In this document: positions 1 through 7,840 of the stretch, piece after piece
Numbering within the stretch: the first letter of the stretch is position 1
Layout: every line of letters starts with the position of its first letter
NCBI GenBank assembly: GCA_965199555.1
Contig: CBDASJ010000012.1
Coordinates: forward strand, 1 to 64,000
Length of the DNA: 64,000 nt
Direction: 5' to 3'
From: LMUY01 sp965199555
GTDB taxonomy: Bacteria; Pseudomonadota; Alphaproteobacteria; Acetobacterales; Acetobacteraceae
Translations under genes and position numbers: made by a program
The notes under the pieces: generated by a model
Databases searched by the model: none
The model's input: the letters and a program-made list of their open reading frames with translations, nothing else
What the model was told of the DNA's origin: nothing

Positions 1-960
1 CACGGCGTCCAGCCATTCCGTGTCGAAATCGCCCGGCTCGGCGGCCGGCAGCTCCGGCAGGGCGGCGCGGCTGCGCGCATCGGCCCGCACGCGGCAGCCG
101 AAGGCGGTGACGGCCTGAATCAACTGCGGCAGCAGGCTCGGGGGCGCCGCCGCGTCCACCAGCAGCGTTTCGGTGGCGCCGCACACGCCGGGGCGCCGCA
201 GCTTGCTGTTGACCAGCAGGGAGCAGGCCATGGACGCATCCGCCGCCGCGTGGACGAACAGGTGGTTGCGCCCTTCGGCATGGGCCAGCACCGGCACGCG
301 CGCCTCGGCCTGCACGCGTTCCACCAGCGACTTGCCGCCGCGTGGGATGATCAGGTCCAGCACGCCTGCGCCGCCCAGCATGGCGGCAACGTGGGCACGG
401 TCCGCGTCCGGGGCGATCTGCACCGCAGCGGCCGGCAGCCCCGCCTCCACCAAGCCCGTCGCCATCGCCGTGTGGATGGCGCGGGCGCTGTGCAGGCTTT
501 CGGACCCGCCGCGCAGGATAACGGCGTTGCCGGACTTCAGGCACAGCCCGGCGGCGTCCGCCCCGACATTCGGGCGGCTTTCGTAGATCATCCCGATCAC
601 GCCAATCGGCGCGGCGATGCGGCGGAAGCGCAGCCCGTTCGGCCGCGTCCACTCGGCCAGGGTGCGGGCGAGCGGATCGGGCAGCGCCGCGACCTCCTCC
701 AACCCGGCGGCCATCGCCTCGACCCGGGCGGGGGTGAGCGTCAGCCGGTCGCGAAAGGCCGGTGTGGTCTGGCTGGCCGCGAGGTCCCGCTCGTTGGCGG
801 CCAGGATGGCGGCGGAGTCCTGCCGCAGCCGCGCCGCCGCCGCTGCGAGCGCCCGGTTCCGGTCCGCTGCCGCCGACCGCGCCAGCGCGGCCGACGCGAT
901 GCGTGCCGCGCCGCCGGCATCTTGCAGCCAGGCTGCAGCCTGAGTGGGTTCGGCGTTCAT
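1..960 (-). CDS. proA: Gamma-glutamyl phosphate reductase, 3' end outside window
   Basis: Second enzyme of proline synthesis: NADPH-dependent reduction of gamma-glutamyl phosphate to glutamate semialdehyde, in the cytoplasm. The 320 visible codons begin MNAEPTQAAAW and show the aldehyde-dehydrogenase-like fold: a nucleotide-binding stretch SGNAVILRGGSESLHSA and the catalytic cysteine in RPGVCGATE at about residue 260. The family is usually about 420 residues, so roughly 100 C-terminal residues lie beyond the left edge. proB lies upstream on the same strand, but a small unknown gene and a toxin-antitoxin remnant separate them, where many relatives have the two genes adjacent. Confidence 0.95.
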   Translation of the reverse strand, partial: MNAEPTQAAAWLQDAGGAARIASAALARSAAADRNRALAAAAARLRQDSAAILAANERDLAASQTTPAFRDRLTLTPARVEAMAAGLEEVAALPDPLARTLAEWTRPNGLRFRRIAAPIGVIGMIYESRPNVGADAAGLCLKSGNAVILRGGSESLHSARAIHTAMATGLVEAGLPAAAVQIAPDADRAHVAAMLGGAGVLDLIIPRGGKSLVERVQAEARVPVLAHAEGRNHLFVHAAADASMACSLLVNSKLRRPGVCGATETLLVDAAAPPSLLPQLIQAVTAFGCRVRADARSRAALPELPAAEPGDFDTEWLDAV

Positions 961-986
961 GCCATCGTGTCCTGTGAAGCGTAAGG

Positions 987-1370
987 TTAAGCGCCGATGG
1001 GCGCCAAGCCAATCGGGTAAGGCGTGGTGCTTGCCTTGCGCCGCCATTGCAAGCTCGCAGCGTTCAGCGAAGGCAGCAACGCCGGGTCATGGACGATGCG
1101 CTCGGCGGCGGCCACGGCCGCTTCCAATTGAGGCTCGGTCATGTACTGGATTGCGGGGCGGCGGATCACCGTATCCCAACGGCCCTGCACGGCGGCGTCC
1201 AGGCACACGCGCATGAAGCAATGGTCGTGGCGGATGGGCCAGCCATGGGCCTGCGCCATGCCCGGCAGCGTGACCCGGGTGAGTTCCTGCCAGCGCGCCA
1301 ACATGTCCTCCGACCGGTGGCCGGCGATCCGCCGCATATCATCCGCGGAACAGGCGGACCCAACGTTCAT
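987..1370 (-). CDS. Conserved-looking hypothetical protein with ProB-like N-terminus
   Basis: A 127-residue protein of unknown function; the region from MLARWQELTRV onward looks like small alphaproteobacterial proteins sometimes annotated as acetyltransferase-like, but no acetyl-CoA motif is visible. The start at 1370 is chosen because AGGA lies six bases upstream; internal ATGs at 1337 and 1304 are possible. Residues about 6-22 (SADDMRRIAGHRSE) match the C-terminal end of ProB encoded at 1921-1970, in the same reading frame. If translation really starts at 1304, the ProB-like part is only untranslated leftover DNA. It lies 27 bases upstream of proA and could be cotranscribed with it. Confidence 0.6.
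   Translation of the reverse strand: MNVGSACSADDMRRIAGHRSEDMLARWQELTRVTLPGMAQAHGWPIRHDHCFMRVCLDAAVQGRWDTVIRRPAIQYMTEPQLEAAVAAAERIVHDPALLPSLNAASLQWRRKASTTPYPIGLAPIGA
1306..1355 (-). repeat. Direct repeat of the proB 3' end (copy 1)
   Basis: Fifty bases match 1921-1970 at 44 positions, same strand. Read as ProB codons, five of the six differences are third-position synonymous changes and one is Tyr to Cys. The two copies bracket the ParD/ParE remnant, as would be expected of old attachment sites or a partial gene duplication. Confidence 0.75.
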
Positions 1371-1485
1371 GTCAAATCCTGCAGCCATCGGCGCGCCCGG
1401 CATACCAGGGATGGTCCGCCACCGTCATCTCCATGCAAGCCCCGATCGGATCGTCAACGCTCGCGAAAGCGGCTAGTGTGGTGTC

Positions 1486-1737
1486 ATGGCGGATGTTTCG
1501 GACACCCAGGGCCTTTTGCCCACGACGGAAATGGATGCGCGGGTCCGCCGCCTCACGTGGGAGCGGGAAAGGATCGCGGCCGGCACGGCGCAGCTCGACC
1601 GGGGCGAGTGTCATGACTGGCCGCTGGTCAAGGCGTGGATCGAAGCGCATGAGCACCACCCAGATGCCGAACTTCCGGCTGCCGCCACCCTGAAAGCGGC
1701 CGGGCTGCACAGGAACACCCGGGCTACCGCAGCGTAA
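1486..1737 (+). CDS. ParD-like antitoxin, probably altered at its C-terminus
   Basis: An 83-residue acidic/helical protein, opposite in strand to its neighbours. The part up to HPDAELP has the spacing of ParD-type antitoxin tails (a helical run ending in an aromatic helix, DWPLVKAWIEAHE, then a short acidic-proline tail). ParD proteins normally silence a ParE/RelE toxin encoded just downstream. Here only the toxin's C-terminus survives, and the last residues of this frame (AAATLKAAGLHRN onward) overlap toxin sequence read out of frame. That suggests a deletion fused the end of the antitoxin gene to the middle of the toxin gene. Family assignment is by pattern only. Confidence 0.5.
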   Translation: MADVSDTQGLLPTTEMDARVRRLTWERERIAAGTAQLDRGECHDWPLVKAWIEAHEHHPDAELPAAATLKAAGLHRNTRATAA

Positions 1738-1841
1738 GCGTCACCGGCTGCCGGCTGATCTACCGCATCCGCGGAAGGCCGGGCATGGTCGTTGAAATCG
1801 TGCGCGTGTTCGGCCCAGGGCAGGACGCCAGCTCGCTTTAG
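1686..1841 (+). pseudogene. ParE/RelE-type toxin remnant (C-terminal ~51 codons)
   Basis: In a frame without its own start codon the sequence reads HPESGRAAQEHPGYRSVSV followed by GCRLIYRIRG and VVEIVRVFGPGQDA, then stops at 1839-1841. This is the C-terminal half of a ParE/RelE fold (GYR-SV, YRI, VEI-RV strands). A complete toxin has about 90-100 residues, so the N-terminal half is missing. The stop codon directly abuts the proB stop on the other strand. Confidence 0.55.
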
Positions 1842-2963
1842 CTACGCCGACACCAGCAGAACTAGGTCGTCGCGATGGATCGCTTCGTCCCGGCCGCGCC
1901 AGCCGAGCAGCGCTTCGATCTCCTCCGAGCGATGGCCGGCAATCCGCCGCATGTCGTCCGCGGAATAGGCCGACAGGCCGCGCGCAAGCCCGGCACCGTC
2001 CTGGTCGCGCACCTCCACCGGGTCGCCGCGGTCAAAGCCGCCGGCTACGGCGCGCACCCCTGCCGGCAGCAAAGAGCGGCCGGCCACCAGCGCCCGGGCG
2101 GCGCCCCCGTCCACCGTGACCGTGCCCAGCGGGGCCAGGCTGCCGGCGATCCAGCGCTTGCGGGCCGTGCGGCCCTCGGGCGTCGGCAGGAACCAGGTGC
2201 AGCGCGCGCCATCCGCCACCGCCTGCACCGGGTTGGCCACGCTGCCCAGCGCGATGGCCATGGCGCACCCCGCCTGGGTGGCGATCCGCGCCGCCACCAG
2301 CTTGGTCCGCATCCCGCCGGAGGAATAGCCGGGCGGCGGCTCGCCCCCCATCGCCTCGATCTCGGGCGTGAGCTGCGGCACCACGGGGATGTGCTGCGCC
2401 GCCGGGTCGCGGCGTGGGTCGGCGGTGTACAGCCCGTCAATGTCGGACAGCAGCAGCAGCCGGTCCGCGCACACCATCTCCGCCACGCGCGCGGCCAGCC
2501 GGTCGTTGTCGCCGAAGCGGATTTCCGTGGTGGCGACGCTGTCGTTCTCGTTGATCACCGGCACGCAACCCAGCCCCAGCAGCGTGGTCAGGGTCGCGCG
2601 CGCGTTGAGGTAGCGGCGACGGTCTTCCGTGTCGCCCAGCGTCAGCAGCATCTGCGCCGCGACCAGCCCCTGGTCCGACAAGGCAGCAGCCCAGGCCTGG
2701 GCCAGGCGGATCTGCCCCACCGCGGCGGCGGCCTGTTTCTCCTCCAGCCGCAGCCGGCGCTGCGTGAGCCCCAGCGTGCGGCGGGCGAGCGCGATGGCGC
2801 CGGAGGACACCAGGATGACGGACGTGCCGCGCGCCCGGGCCGCGGCCACGTCGGCGGCGACGCCGGCCAGCCATTCAGCGCGCGGGGCGGCGCCGTCCAC
2901 CACCAGGGCGCTGCCGATCTTGACCACCAGCAGCTTCGCGTCGGACAGGCCGAGCACGGTCAC
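1842..2963 (-). CDS. proB: Glutamate 5-kinase
   Basis: First enzyme of proline synthesis: ATP-dependent phosphorylation of glutamate, normally feedback-inhibited by proline. The 373-residue length is typical of the two-domain form. An amino-acid-kinase domain (LLVVKIGSALV near residue 12, SSGAIALARRTLG, INENDSVAT, FGDNDRLAA, GGMRTKLVAA) is followed by a PUA domain ending in the YSADDMRRIAGHRSEEI stretch. Its ATG overlaps the obgE stop by four bases, so the two are translationally coupled. The 3' end is the source of a 50-bp direct repeat found 615 bases downstream. Confidence 0.97.
   Translation of the reverse strand: MTVLGLSDAKLLVVKIGSALVVDGAAPRAEWLAGVAADVAAARARGTSVILVSSGAIALARRTLGLTQRRLRLEEKQAAAAVGQIRLAQAWAAALSDQGLVAAQMLLTLGDTEDRRRYLNARATLTTLLGLGCVPVINENDSVATTEIRFGDNDRLAARVAEMVCADRLLLLSDIDGLYTADPRRDPAAQHIPVVPQLTPEIEAMGGEPPPGYSSGGMRTKLVAARIATQAGCAMAIALGSVANPVQAVADGARCTWFLPTPEGRTARKRWIAGSLAPLGTVTVDGGAARALVAGRSLLPAGVRAVAGGFDRGDPVEVRDQDGAGLARGLSAYSADDMRRIAGHRSEEIEALLGWRGRDEAIHRDDLVLLVSA
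1921..1970 (-). repeat. Direct repeat inside proB 3' end (copy 2)
   Basis: Partner of 1306-1355, 44 of 50 bases identical, encoding the conserved PUA-domain tail of ProB. This copy lies in the intact gene. Confidence 0.75.
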
Positions 2964-3964
2964 GCCGGCACGCGGGCGGCCTGCACCGTGCTCATCAGCC
3001 GCCGGAGCTGCTCCGGCACGCCGGCGCCGCTGACGCCCGACATCAGGGCCACGTCCTGGCCGGCAGCACGGGCCAGGGCGGATCGCCGGGCGGAGGCTTC
3101 GCGGGCGGTCATCGCGTCCGCCTTGTTCAGCACGATCAGCTCGGGCTTGTCGGCCAGGCCGCCGCCATAGGCTTGCAGCTCCTCCCGCACGGTGCGCCAG
3201 GCATCGACCACGTTGCCCGCGGCGCCATCCACCAGATGCAGCAGCACGGCGCAGCGCTCCACGTGGCCCAGGAAACGGGTGCCGAGCCCGGCGCCCTCAT
3301 GCGCACCCTCGATCAGGCCGGGGATGTCGGCGATCACCAACTCCTCCGAATGGGACAGCCGCACCACGCCCAATTGCGGGTGCAGCGTGGTGAAGGGGTA
3401 GTCGGCGATCTTCGGCCGGGCGGCGGACACGACGGACAGGAAGGTGCTTTTGCCCGCGTTGGGCAGGCCGACCAGCCCCACATCGGCGATCAGCTTCAGC
3501 CGCAGCCACACCCAGCGTTCCTCGCCGGGCCAGCCTTTGTCCGCCCGGCGCGGCGCCCGGTTGGTGCTGGACTTGAAATGCGCGTTGCCGTGGCCGCCAT
3601 CGCCGCCGCGGCACAGCACGATCCGCTTTCCGGGCCGGTCCAGATCGGCCAGCACGAACGCGTTCTCCTCGTCCATGATCTGGGTGCCGACAGGTACGCG
3701 GATCAGCACGTCGTCCGACCCGGCGCCCGTCCGGTCGGAGCCGGCGCCGTTGCCGCCCTTGCGCGCGCGGAAATGCTGCGTGTAGCGGAAGTCGATCAGG
3801 GTGTTGAGGTTCTCAACCGCTTCGAACAACACGTCGCCGCCCTTGCCGCCGGTGCCGCCATCAGGACCGCCGAACTCGATGAACCGCTCCCGCCGGAACG
3901 CGATCACGCCGTCGCCCCCGTCACCGGAGCGAATATAGATCTTGGCCTGGTCGAGGAACTTCAT
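2960..3964 (-). CDS. obgE: Obg/CgtA GTPase, ribosome assembly
   Basis: An essential GTPase acting in late 50S assembly and stress control. The first ~158 residues form the glycine-rich Obg fold (SGDGGDGVIAFRRE, GGPDGGTGGKGGDV). The G domain follows with G1 GLPNAGKST (about 165-173), G3 DIPGLIEGAHEGAGLG and G4 NKAD; the end is near MSGVSGAG. Length 334 is normal for alphaproteobacteria. It sits in the common rplU-rpmA-obgE-proB order, 72 bases after rpmA and overlapping proB by four bases. Confidence 0.97.
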   Translation of the reverse strand: MKFLDQAKIYIRSGDGGDGVIAFRRERFIEFGGPDGGTGGKGGDVLFEAVENLNTLIDFRYTQHFRARKGGNGAGSDRTGAGSDDVLIRVPVGTQIMDEENAFVLADLDRPGKRIVLCRGGDGGHGNAHFKSSTNRAPRRADKGWPGEERWVWLRLKLIADVGLVGLPNAGKSTFLSVVSAARPKIADYPFTTLHPQLGVVRLSHSEELVIADIPGLIEGAHEGAGLGTRFLGHVERCAVLLHLVDGAAGNVVDAWRTVREELQAYGGGLADKPELIVLNKADAMTAREASARRSALARAAGQDVALMSGVSGAGVPEQLRRLMSTVQAARVPA

Positions 3965-4036
3965 GCGGTGGGTCCAAACGAAACGAGGGCCGGCTCATCG
4001 CCGACCCCCGTGCACTCATAGCCTGGGCGGCGATGC

Positions 4037-4306
4037 CTATTCGGCCGCGACCGGCATCGGCTCAACCGACACATGGACCCGGCCCTCGGCCCGGCGGGAG
4101 AACTTCACGTGCCCCTCGCTCAGCGCGAACAGCGTGTGGTCCTTGCCGACGCCGACGTTCAGGCCCGGCTTCACCTTGGTGCCGCGCTGGCGGATGATGA
4201 TGTTGCCGGGGATCACGGCTTCCCCACCGAACTTCTTGACGCCCAGGCGCCGGCCCTCGGTATCGCGGCCGTTGCGGGACGAACCACCTGCCTTCTTGTG
4301 TGCCAT
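4037..4306 (-). CDS. rpmA: 50S ribosomal protein L27
   Basis: An 89-residue ribosomal protein whose N-terminus reaches the peptidyl-transferase centre. It begins MAHKKAGGSSRNGRDTEGRR, the family hallmark, with no N-terminal extension needing cleavage. The VIPGNIIIRQRGTKVKPG core is intact. It lies 18 bases after rplU and is presumably cotranscribed from the promoter at 4720-4747. Confidence 0.98.
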   Translation of the reverse strand: MAHKKAGGSSRNGRDTEGRRLGVKKFGGEAVIPGNIIIRQRGTKVKPGLNVGVGKDHTLFALSEGHVKFSRRAEGRVHVSVEPMPVAAE

Positions 4307-4324
4307 AACCCAGTCTCCTGCCGC

Positions 4325-4642
4325 TCAGGTCGCGGAAATATCGGCGATGCGCAGCACGGTGACGTGCTGGCGATGGCCGTTCCGGCGGCGGCTGTTCTGC
4401 CGGCGGCGCTTCTTGAAGATGATGATCTTTGGCAGGCGATCCTGCGCCACCACGGTCGCGGTCACGGTCGCGCCGGGCACTACGGGGGATCCGATGGTCA
4501 TGCCGCCTTCGCCGCCGCCGATGGCCAGCACGTCCGTGAAGGTCACGGTGGCGCCGGCCTCGGCGTCCAGCTTCTCGACCTTCAGCACCAACTCTGGGGT
4601 GACGCGGTACTGCTTCCCGCCGGTGCGGATGACTGCGAACAT
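4325..4642 (-). CDS. rplU: 50S ribosomal protein L21
   Basis: A 105-residue ribosomal protein starting MFAVIRTGGKQYRV, which is the standard L21 N-terminus; a longer in-frame start further upstream was not used for that reason. The C-terminal KKRRRQNSRRRNGHRQ basic stretch binds 23S rRNA. It is the first gene of the rplU-rpmA-obgE-proB unit. Confidence 0.97.
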   Translation of the reverse strand: MFAVIRTGGKQYRVTPELVLKVEKLDAEAGATVTFTDVLAIGGGEGGMTIGSPVVPGATVTATVVAQDRLPKIIIFKKRRRQNSRRRNGHRQHVTVLRIADISAT

Positions 4643-4719
4643 CGATGGAAATCCCCACGGAACCTTCGGCCGCGCCATTGGCGACCGGGCGGCAGGTTGC
4701 CCTGACGCCGGAGGCAGGC

Positions 4720-4747
4720 CTTATAGCGCCCAGCGCGGACGAGTCAA
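4720..4747 (-). promoter_or_regulatory. Sigma70-type promoter for rplU-rpmA
   Basis: Read on the minus strand there is TTGACT, a 16-base spacer and TATAAG, each box one mismatch from consensus. It lies about 80 bases upstream of the rplU ATG and just beyond the stop codon of the preceding GlcG-like gene. It is one of the few clear -35/-10 pairs in this GC-rich window. Confidence 0.65.
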
Positions 4748-4750
4748 ATG

Positions 4751-5179
4751 CTACAAGCCCGGCTTGGCCTCCAATCCGGCCGCCGCGATGCCAGCCAGCG
4801 CGCACGCCTCGTCGTTGTCGGAATTGTCGCCGGAGATGCCCACGGCGCCGATCACCTCGCCGTCCGACAGCACCAGCACGCCGCTCGGCACCGGCACCAC
4901 CCGGCCGCCGCTGACGGTGGACAGCGCCGCCATGAAGGTCGGGTTGGCGTTGGTGCGGTTGAACAGCTCGCGCGAACCGAACCCCATGCCGAGCGCGCCC
5001 CAGGCTTTGCCGAACGCGATGTCGAAGCGGAGGATGCCGGATTTGTCTTCCCGCTTGAACGCCACGAGGTGCCCGCCGGCATCCAGCACGGCGACGCTCA
5101 AGGGCATGAAGTTGCGCGCCCGCCCGGCCTGCAAGGCGGCGTCGACGATGGTGGCAGCGGTGTCGAGGGTCATGCGCAT
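4751..5179 (-). CDS. GlcG/HbpS family heme-binding-type protein
   Basis: A 142-residue single-domain protein of the GlcG/HbpS (DUF336) family, whose members bind heme or small ligands and often sit beside glycolate or other catabolic genes. Visible hallmarks are SVAVLDAGGHLVAFKRED, FGKAWGALGMGFGSR and the C-terminal GEVIGAVGISGDNSDNDE loop. No signal peptide, so cytoplasmic. The neighbours are ribosomal genes and an iron-type ABC transporter; a role with heme or iron is conceivable but not shown. Confidence 0.85.
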   Translation of the reverse strand: MRMTLDTAATIVDAALQAGRARNFMPLSVAVLDAGGHLVAFKREDKSGILRFDIAFGKAWGALGMGFGSRELFNRTNANPTFMAALSTVSGGRVVPVPSGVLVLSDGEVIGAVGISGDNSDNDEACALAGIAAAGLEAKPGL

Positions 5180-5255
5180 GGGGGTGTTCCTTCCCGGTCA
5201 GCCGCCATCTACCGTCGCTCCCGGGCAGCAGGCAATGCGGCCGCCAGCCGCGTCG

Positions 5256-6272
5256 TCACTGCACCCGTGCGAACGCCACCCCGCGCCCGGACACGGCCAG
5301 ATGGACGGAGTCGCCGGGGCTTTGCCCTCCCTGGAGGCGCACCACGAGCTGGGCGCCGCCCAGCTCCACCGTCACGGCCATGTGGTCGCCCTGGAACACG
5401 CTGGACCGCACCGTCGCCGGGCTCCCGTCCGCCGCCAACACCACCTGCTCGGGCCGCAGCAGCAGCGTCACCGGCCCGGACGCGGCGTCGCCCGGCTGCA
5501 ACTCCACCGGGCCAAGCGGGCAATCCGCCCACCCGTTTGCCGCCACCGCCGGCAGGAACAAGGTGGCGCCGGTCAGCCGCGCCACCTCCGGCGTCACCGG
5601 GCAGCGATACAGCGATTGCGGGTCGGCGCATTGCACCACCGCGCCGTCCTGCATGACGGCGACTAGGTCTGCGCTGGCGAACGCCTCCACCGCGTCGTGG
5701 GTGACCAGCAGCGTCGTCGTGCCGGTCCGGCGCAGCAGCGCGACCACCTCGGCGCAGATCGACCGGCGCAGGCCGAGGTCGAGCGCCGCGAACGGCTCGT
5801 CCAGCAGCATCAGCCGCGGCTGCGGCGCCAAGGCCCGTGCCAGCGCCGTGCGCTGCTGCTGGCCGCCGGAAATCTGGTGCGGAAAGCGCCGCTCCAACCC
5901 GGTCAGCCCGGTCAGGCGCAGCGCGTCGGCCACGCGGCCAGCCCGGCGCTCCGCCCGGCTCAGGCCGAAGCCGACATTGCCTTCCACCGTGAGGTGCGGG
6001 AACAGCGTGCCTTCCTGCGGCACGTAGCCGATGCGGCGGCGTTCGACGGGGACATGCGTCCGGGCGCCGCACAGCAACGCGCCGTCCAGCAGGATGCGGC
6101 CGGTTTGCGCCGGCTCGAACCCGGCCACCAGGCGCAGCAGCGTGGTCTTGCCCGAGCCCGATACGCCGAGCAGCGCCGCCACCGCGCCCGCCGGCACGGA
6201 CAGGCCCACGTCGCGCAGCACCGGCCCGGCGCCGTAGCCGTGCCGCACGCCCTCGACCTGCAAGCCGCTCAC
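5256..6272 (-). CDS. Ferric-type ABC transporter ATP-binding protein
   Basis: ATPase of an iron(III)/spermidine-class importer (FbpC/PotA type), 338 residues. The start is a GTG at 6272 whose four bases GTGA overlap the permease stop. Walker A (GVSGSGKTTL), the signature (ISGGQQQRTALARAL) and Walker B (LMLLDEPFAALD) are intact, with the switch histidine in LLVTHD. The C-terminal ~100 residues form the TOBE-like regulatory domain (VTLLLRPEQVVLAADG). It is the last gene of the SBP-permease-ATPase unit. Confidence 0.92.
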   Translation of the reverse strand: MSGLQVEGVRHGYGAGPVLRDVGLSVPAGAVAALLGVSGSGKTTLLRLVAGFEPAQTGRILLDGALLCGARTHVPVERRRIGYVPQEGTLFPHLTVEGNVGFGLSRAERRAGRVADALRLTGLTGLERRFPHQISGGQQQRTALARALAPQPRLMLLDEPFAALDLGLRRSICAEVVALLRRTGTTTLLVTHDAVEAFASADLVAVMQDGAVVQCADPQSLYRCPVTPEVARLTGATLFLPAVAANGWADCPLGPVELQPGDAASGPVTLLLRPEQVVLAADGSPATVRSSVFQGDHMAVTVELGGAQLVVRLQGGQSPGDSVHLAVSGRGVAFARVQ

Positions 6273-7840
6273 CGACGCCGCGACGGGTCCAGGCTGCGTG
6301 CCGTGAAGATGTATGTCGGAACTCCGGATGCCAGGACCAGGGCCGCGGCGAACGGCGCGGCGGCACCATAGGCGCGGTCGCTGGTATAGGACCAGAACTC
6401 GGTGGCCAGCGTCGTCACGCCGGCCGGCGCCAGCAGCAGGATGGCGGTGAGCTCCCGCATCAGTTGCAGGGCAACCAGCGCCAGCGCGGCCGCCAGGCCG
6501 GGTGCCAGATTGGGCAGCGTCGCCAGCAGGAAGGCCCGCAGCGGCGGCTTGCCCAGCGAGCGGGCCACGTTCTCCAGCTCCGGCGGGACGAGCGCCGCGG
6601 CAGCGCGGATCGCCGACTGCGCCAGCGGCAGGAACAGGGCGATGTACACCAGCATCACCAGCAGCGTGGTGTGGTAGATCGCCGGAAGCAGGCTGAGCGA
6701 GATCGACACCGCGGCCAGCGCCACCACGATGCCGGGCAAGGCGTGCACGGCGTAGGGCAGCCGGTCCAGCAGCGAGGCCAGCCAGCCGCGATGGCGGAGC
6801 GTCACCAGCACCACGGGCAAGGCAACCGCCGTGGTCAGGATCGCCCCGGGCAGCGCGTAGCCCAGCGATTGCAGCAGGGCGGACCCGACATCCCCCAGCC
6901 CGGTGCCGGTAGACGCGCCCTGCCACAGCCAGAAGCCGAGCGTGATCAGCGGCACCCCGAAGCCCAACAGCGTCAGCAAGGCGAAGCCGGGGATCACCAG
7001 CAGACTCCACCAGCCGAGCCGCACCGGAGCGGCCCGCCGGGCATTGCCGCGGGGCAGGCGGGCGACCCGCCGCCCGCGCAGCATCGCTTCCCCAAGCACC
7101 ACCGGCAGGCTGACCAGGACCAGCACACCCGACAGCAGCGAAGCGGCGTCGTTGTTGAACTCCGCGGTATACTGGTCGTAGATCGCCGTGGTGAAGGTTT
7201 CCACCTGCAGGAACGACAGGGCGCCGAACTCCGCCAGCATGTGGGCCGCCACCAGCAAGGCGCCGCCGCCGATCGCGGGCATGATCTGCGGCAGCGTCAC
7301 CCGGCGGAAGCAGCGCCAGCGGCGATGGCCCAGCGAGCGCGCCACGTCCTCCAGCGCCGGGTCCAGGTTGCGCAACGCCGCGCACACCGGAAGGTAGACC
7401 AGCGGCATGGCATACAGCGTCAGGATGAAGATGGCGCCGCCCATGCGCTGGAACTCCGGCCCCAGCGACGACCAGGCGAAGGAGGACACATAGGCCGGCA
7501 TCGCCAGCGGCAGCGCCGTGGCCGGTCGCCACCAGCGCCGGCCAGGCAGGTCGCTGCATTCCGTACACCACGCGGCGGCCACCGCGATCAGCGACGCCAG
7601 CACCGTGACGGAGCCGGACAGCACCAGCGTGTTGACCAGCAGGTTCAGCGTGTACGGCCGGATCAGGTCGGCCAGGACGCCATCCGGCCCGGCCGCCAAC
7701 GCGCCCCGCACCACATAGCCGACCGGCAGCGCCGTCAGCACGAACGGCACCGCGCACGCCAGCAGCAGGGCGGCGCCCGGTCGGCGAACCGGGCGCCGGA
7801 GAACCAGGCTAGATAAGGCCGGCCTCGCGTTCCAGCGCAT
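6269..7840 (-). CDS. Ferric-type ABC transporter permease, duplicated (FbpB-like)
   Basis: A 523-residue inner-membrane permease containing two tandem half-permeases, about 12 predicted membrane segments in all, as in FbpB/SfuB. Both halves keep the EAA-type loop: EDVARSLGHRRWRCFRRVTLP in the first half and ENVARSLGKPPLRAFLLATLP in the second. The ATG at 7840 (MRWNARPALSSL) is chosen; it overlaps the end of the binding-protein gene by 32 bases, and longer upstream extensions read antisense-like arginine-rich sequence. It exports no substrate itself; it accepts Fe(III) from the binding protein at 7809-8816. Confidence 0.92.
   Translation of the reverse strand: MRWNARPALSSLVLRRPVRRPGAALLLACAVPFVLTALPVGYVVRGALAAGPDGVLADLIRPYTLNLLVNTLVLSGSVTVLASLIAVAAAWCTECSDLPGRRWWRPATALPLAMPAYVSSFAWSSLGPEFQRMGGAIFILTLYAMPLVYLPVCAALRNLDPALEDVARSLGHRRWRCFRRVTLPQIMPAIGGGALLVAAHMLAEFGALSFLQVETFTTAIYDQYTAEFNNDAASLLSGVLVLVSLPVVLGEAMLRGRRVARLPRGNARRAAPVRLGWWSLLVIPGFALLTLLGFGVPLITLGFWLWQGASTGTGLGDVGSALLQSLGYALPGAILTTAVALPVVLVTLRHRGWLASLLDRLPYAVHALPGIVVALAAVSISLSLLPAIYHTTLLVMLVYIALFLPLAQSAIRAAAALVPPELENVARSLGKPPLRAFLLATLPNLAPGLAAALALVALQLMRELTAILLLAPAGVTTLATEFWSYTSDRAYGAAAPFAAALVLASGVPTYIFTARSLDPSRRR

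Noticed and set aside
5256..7757. A single 833-codon minus-strand reading covering the ABC ATPase and part of the permease
   Set aside because: The permease is clearly read in another frame; the ATPase begins at the GTG overlapping the permease stop.
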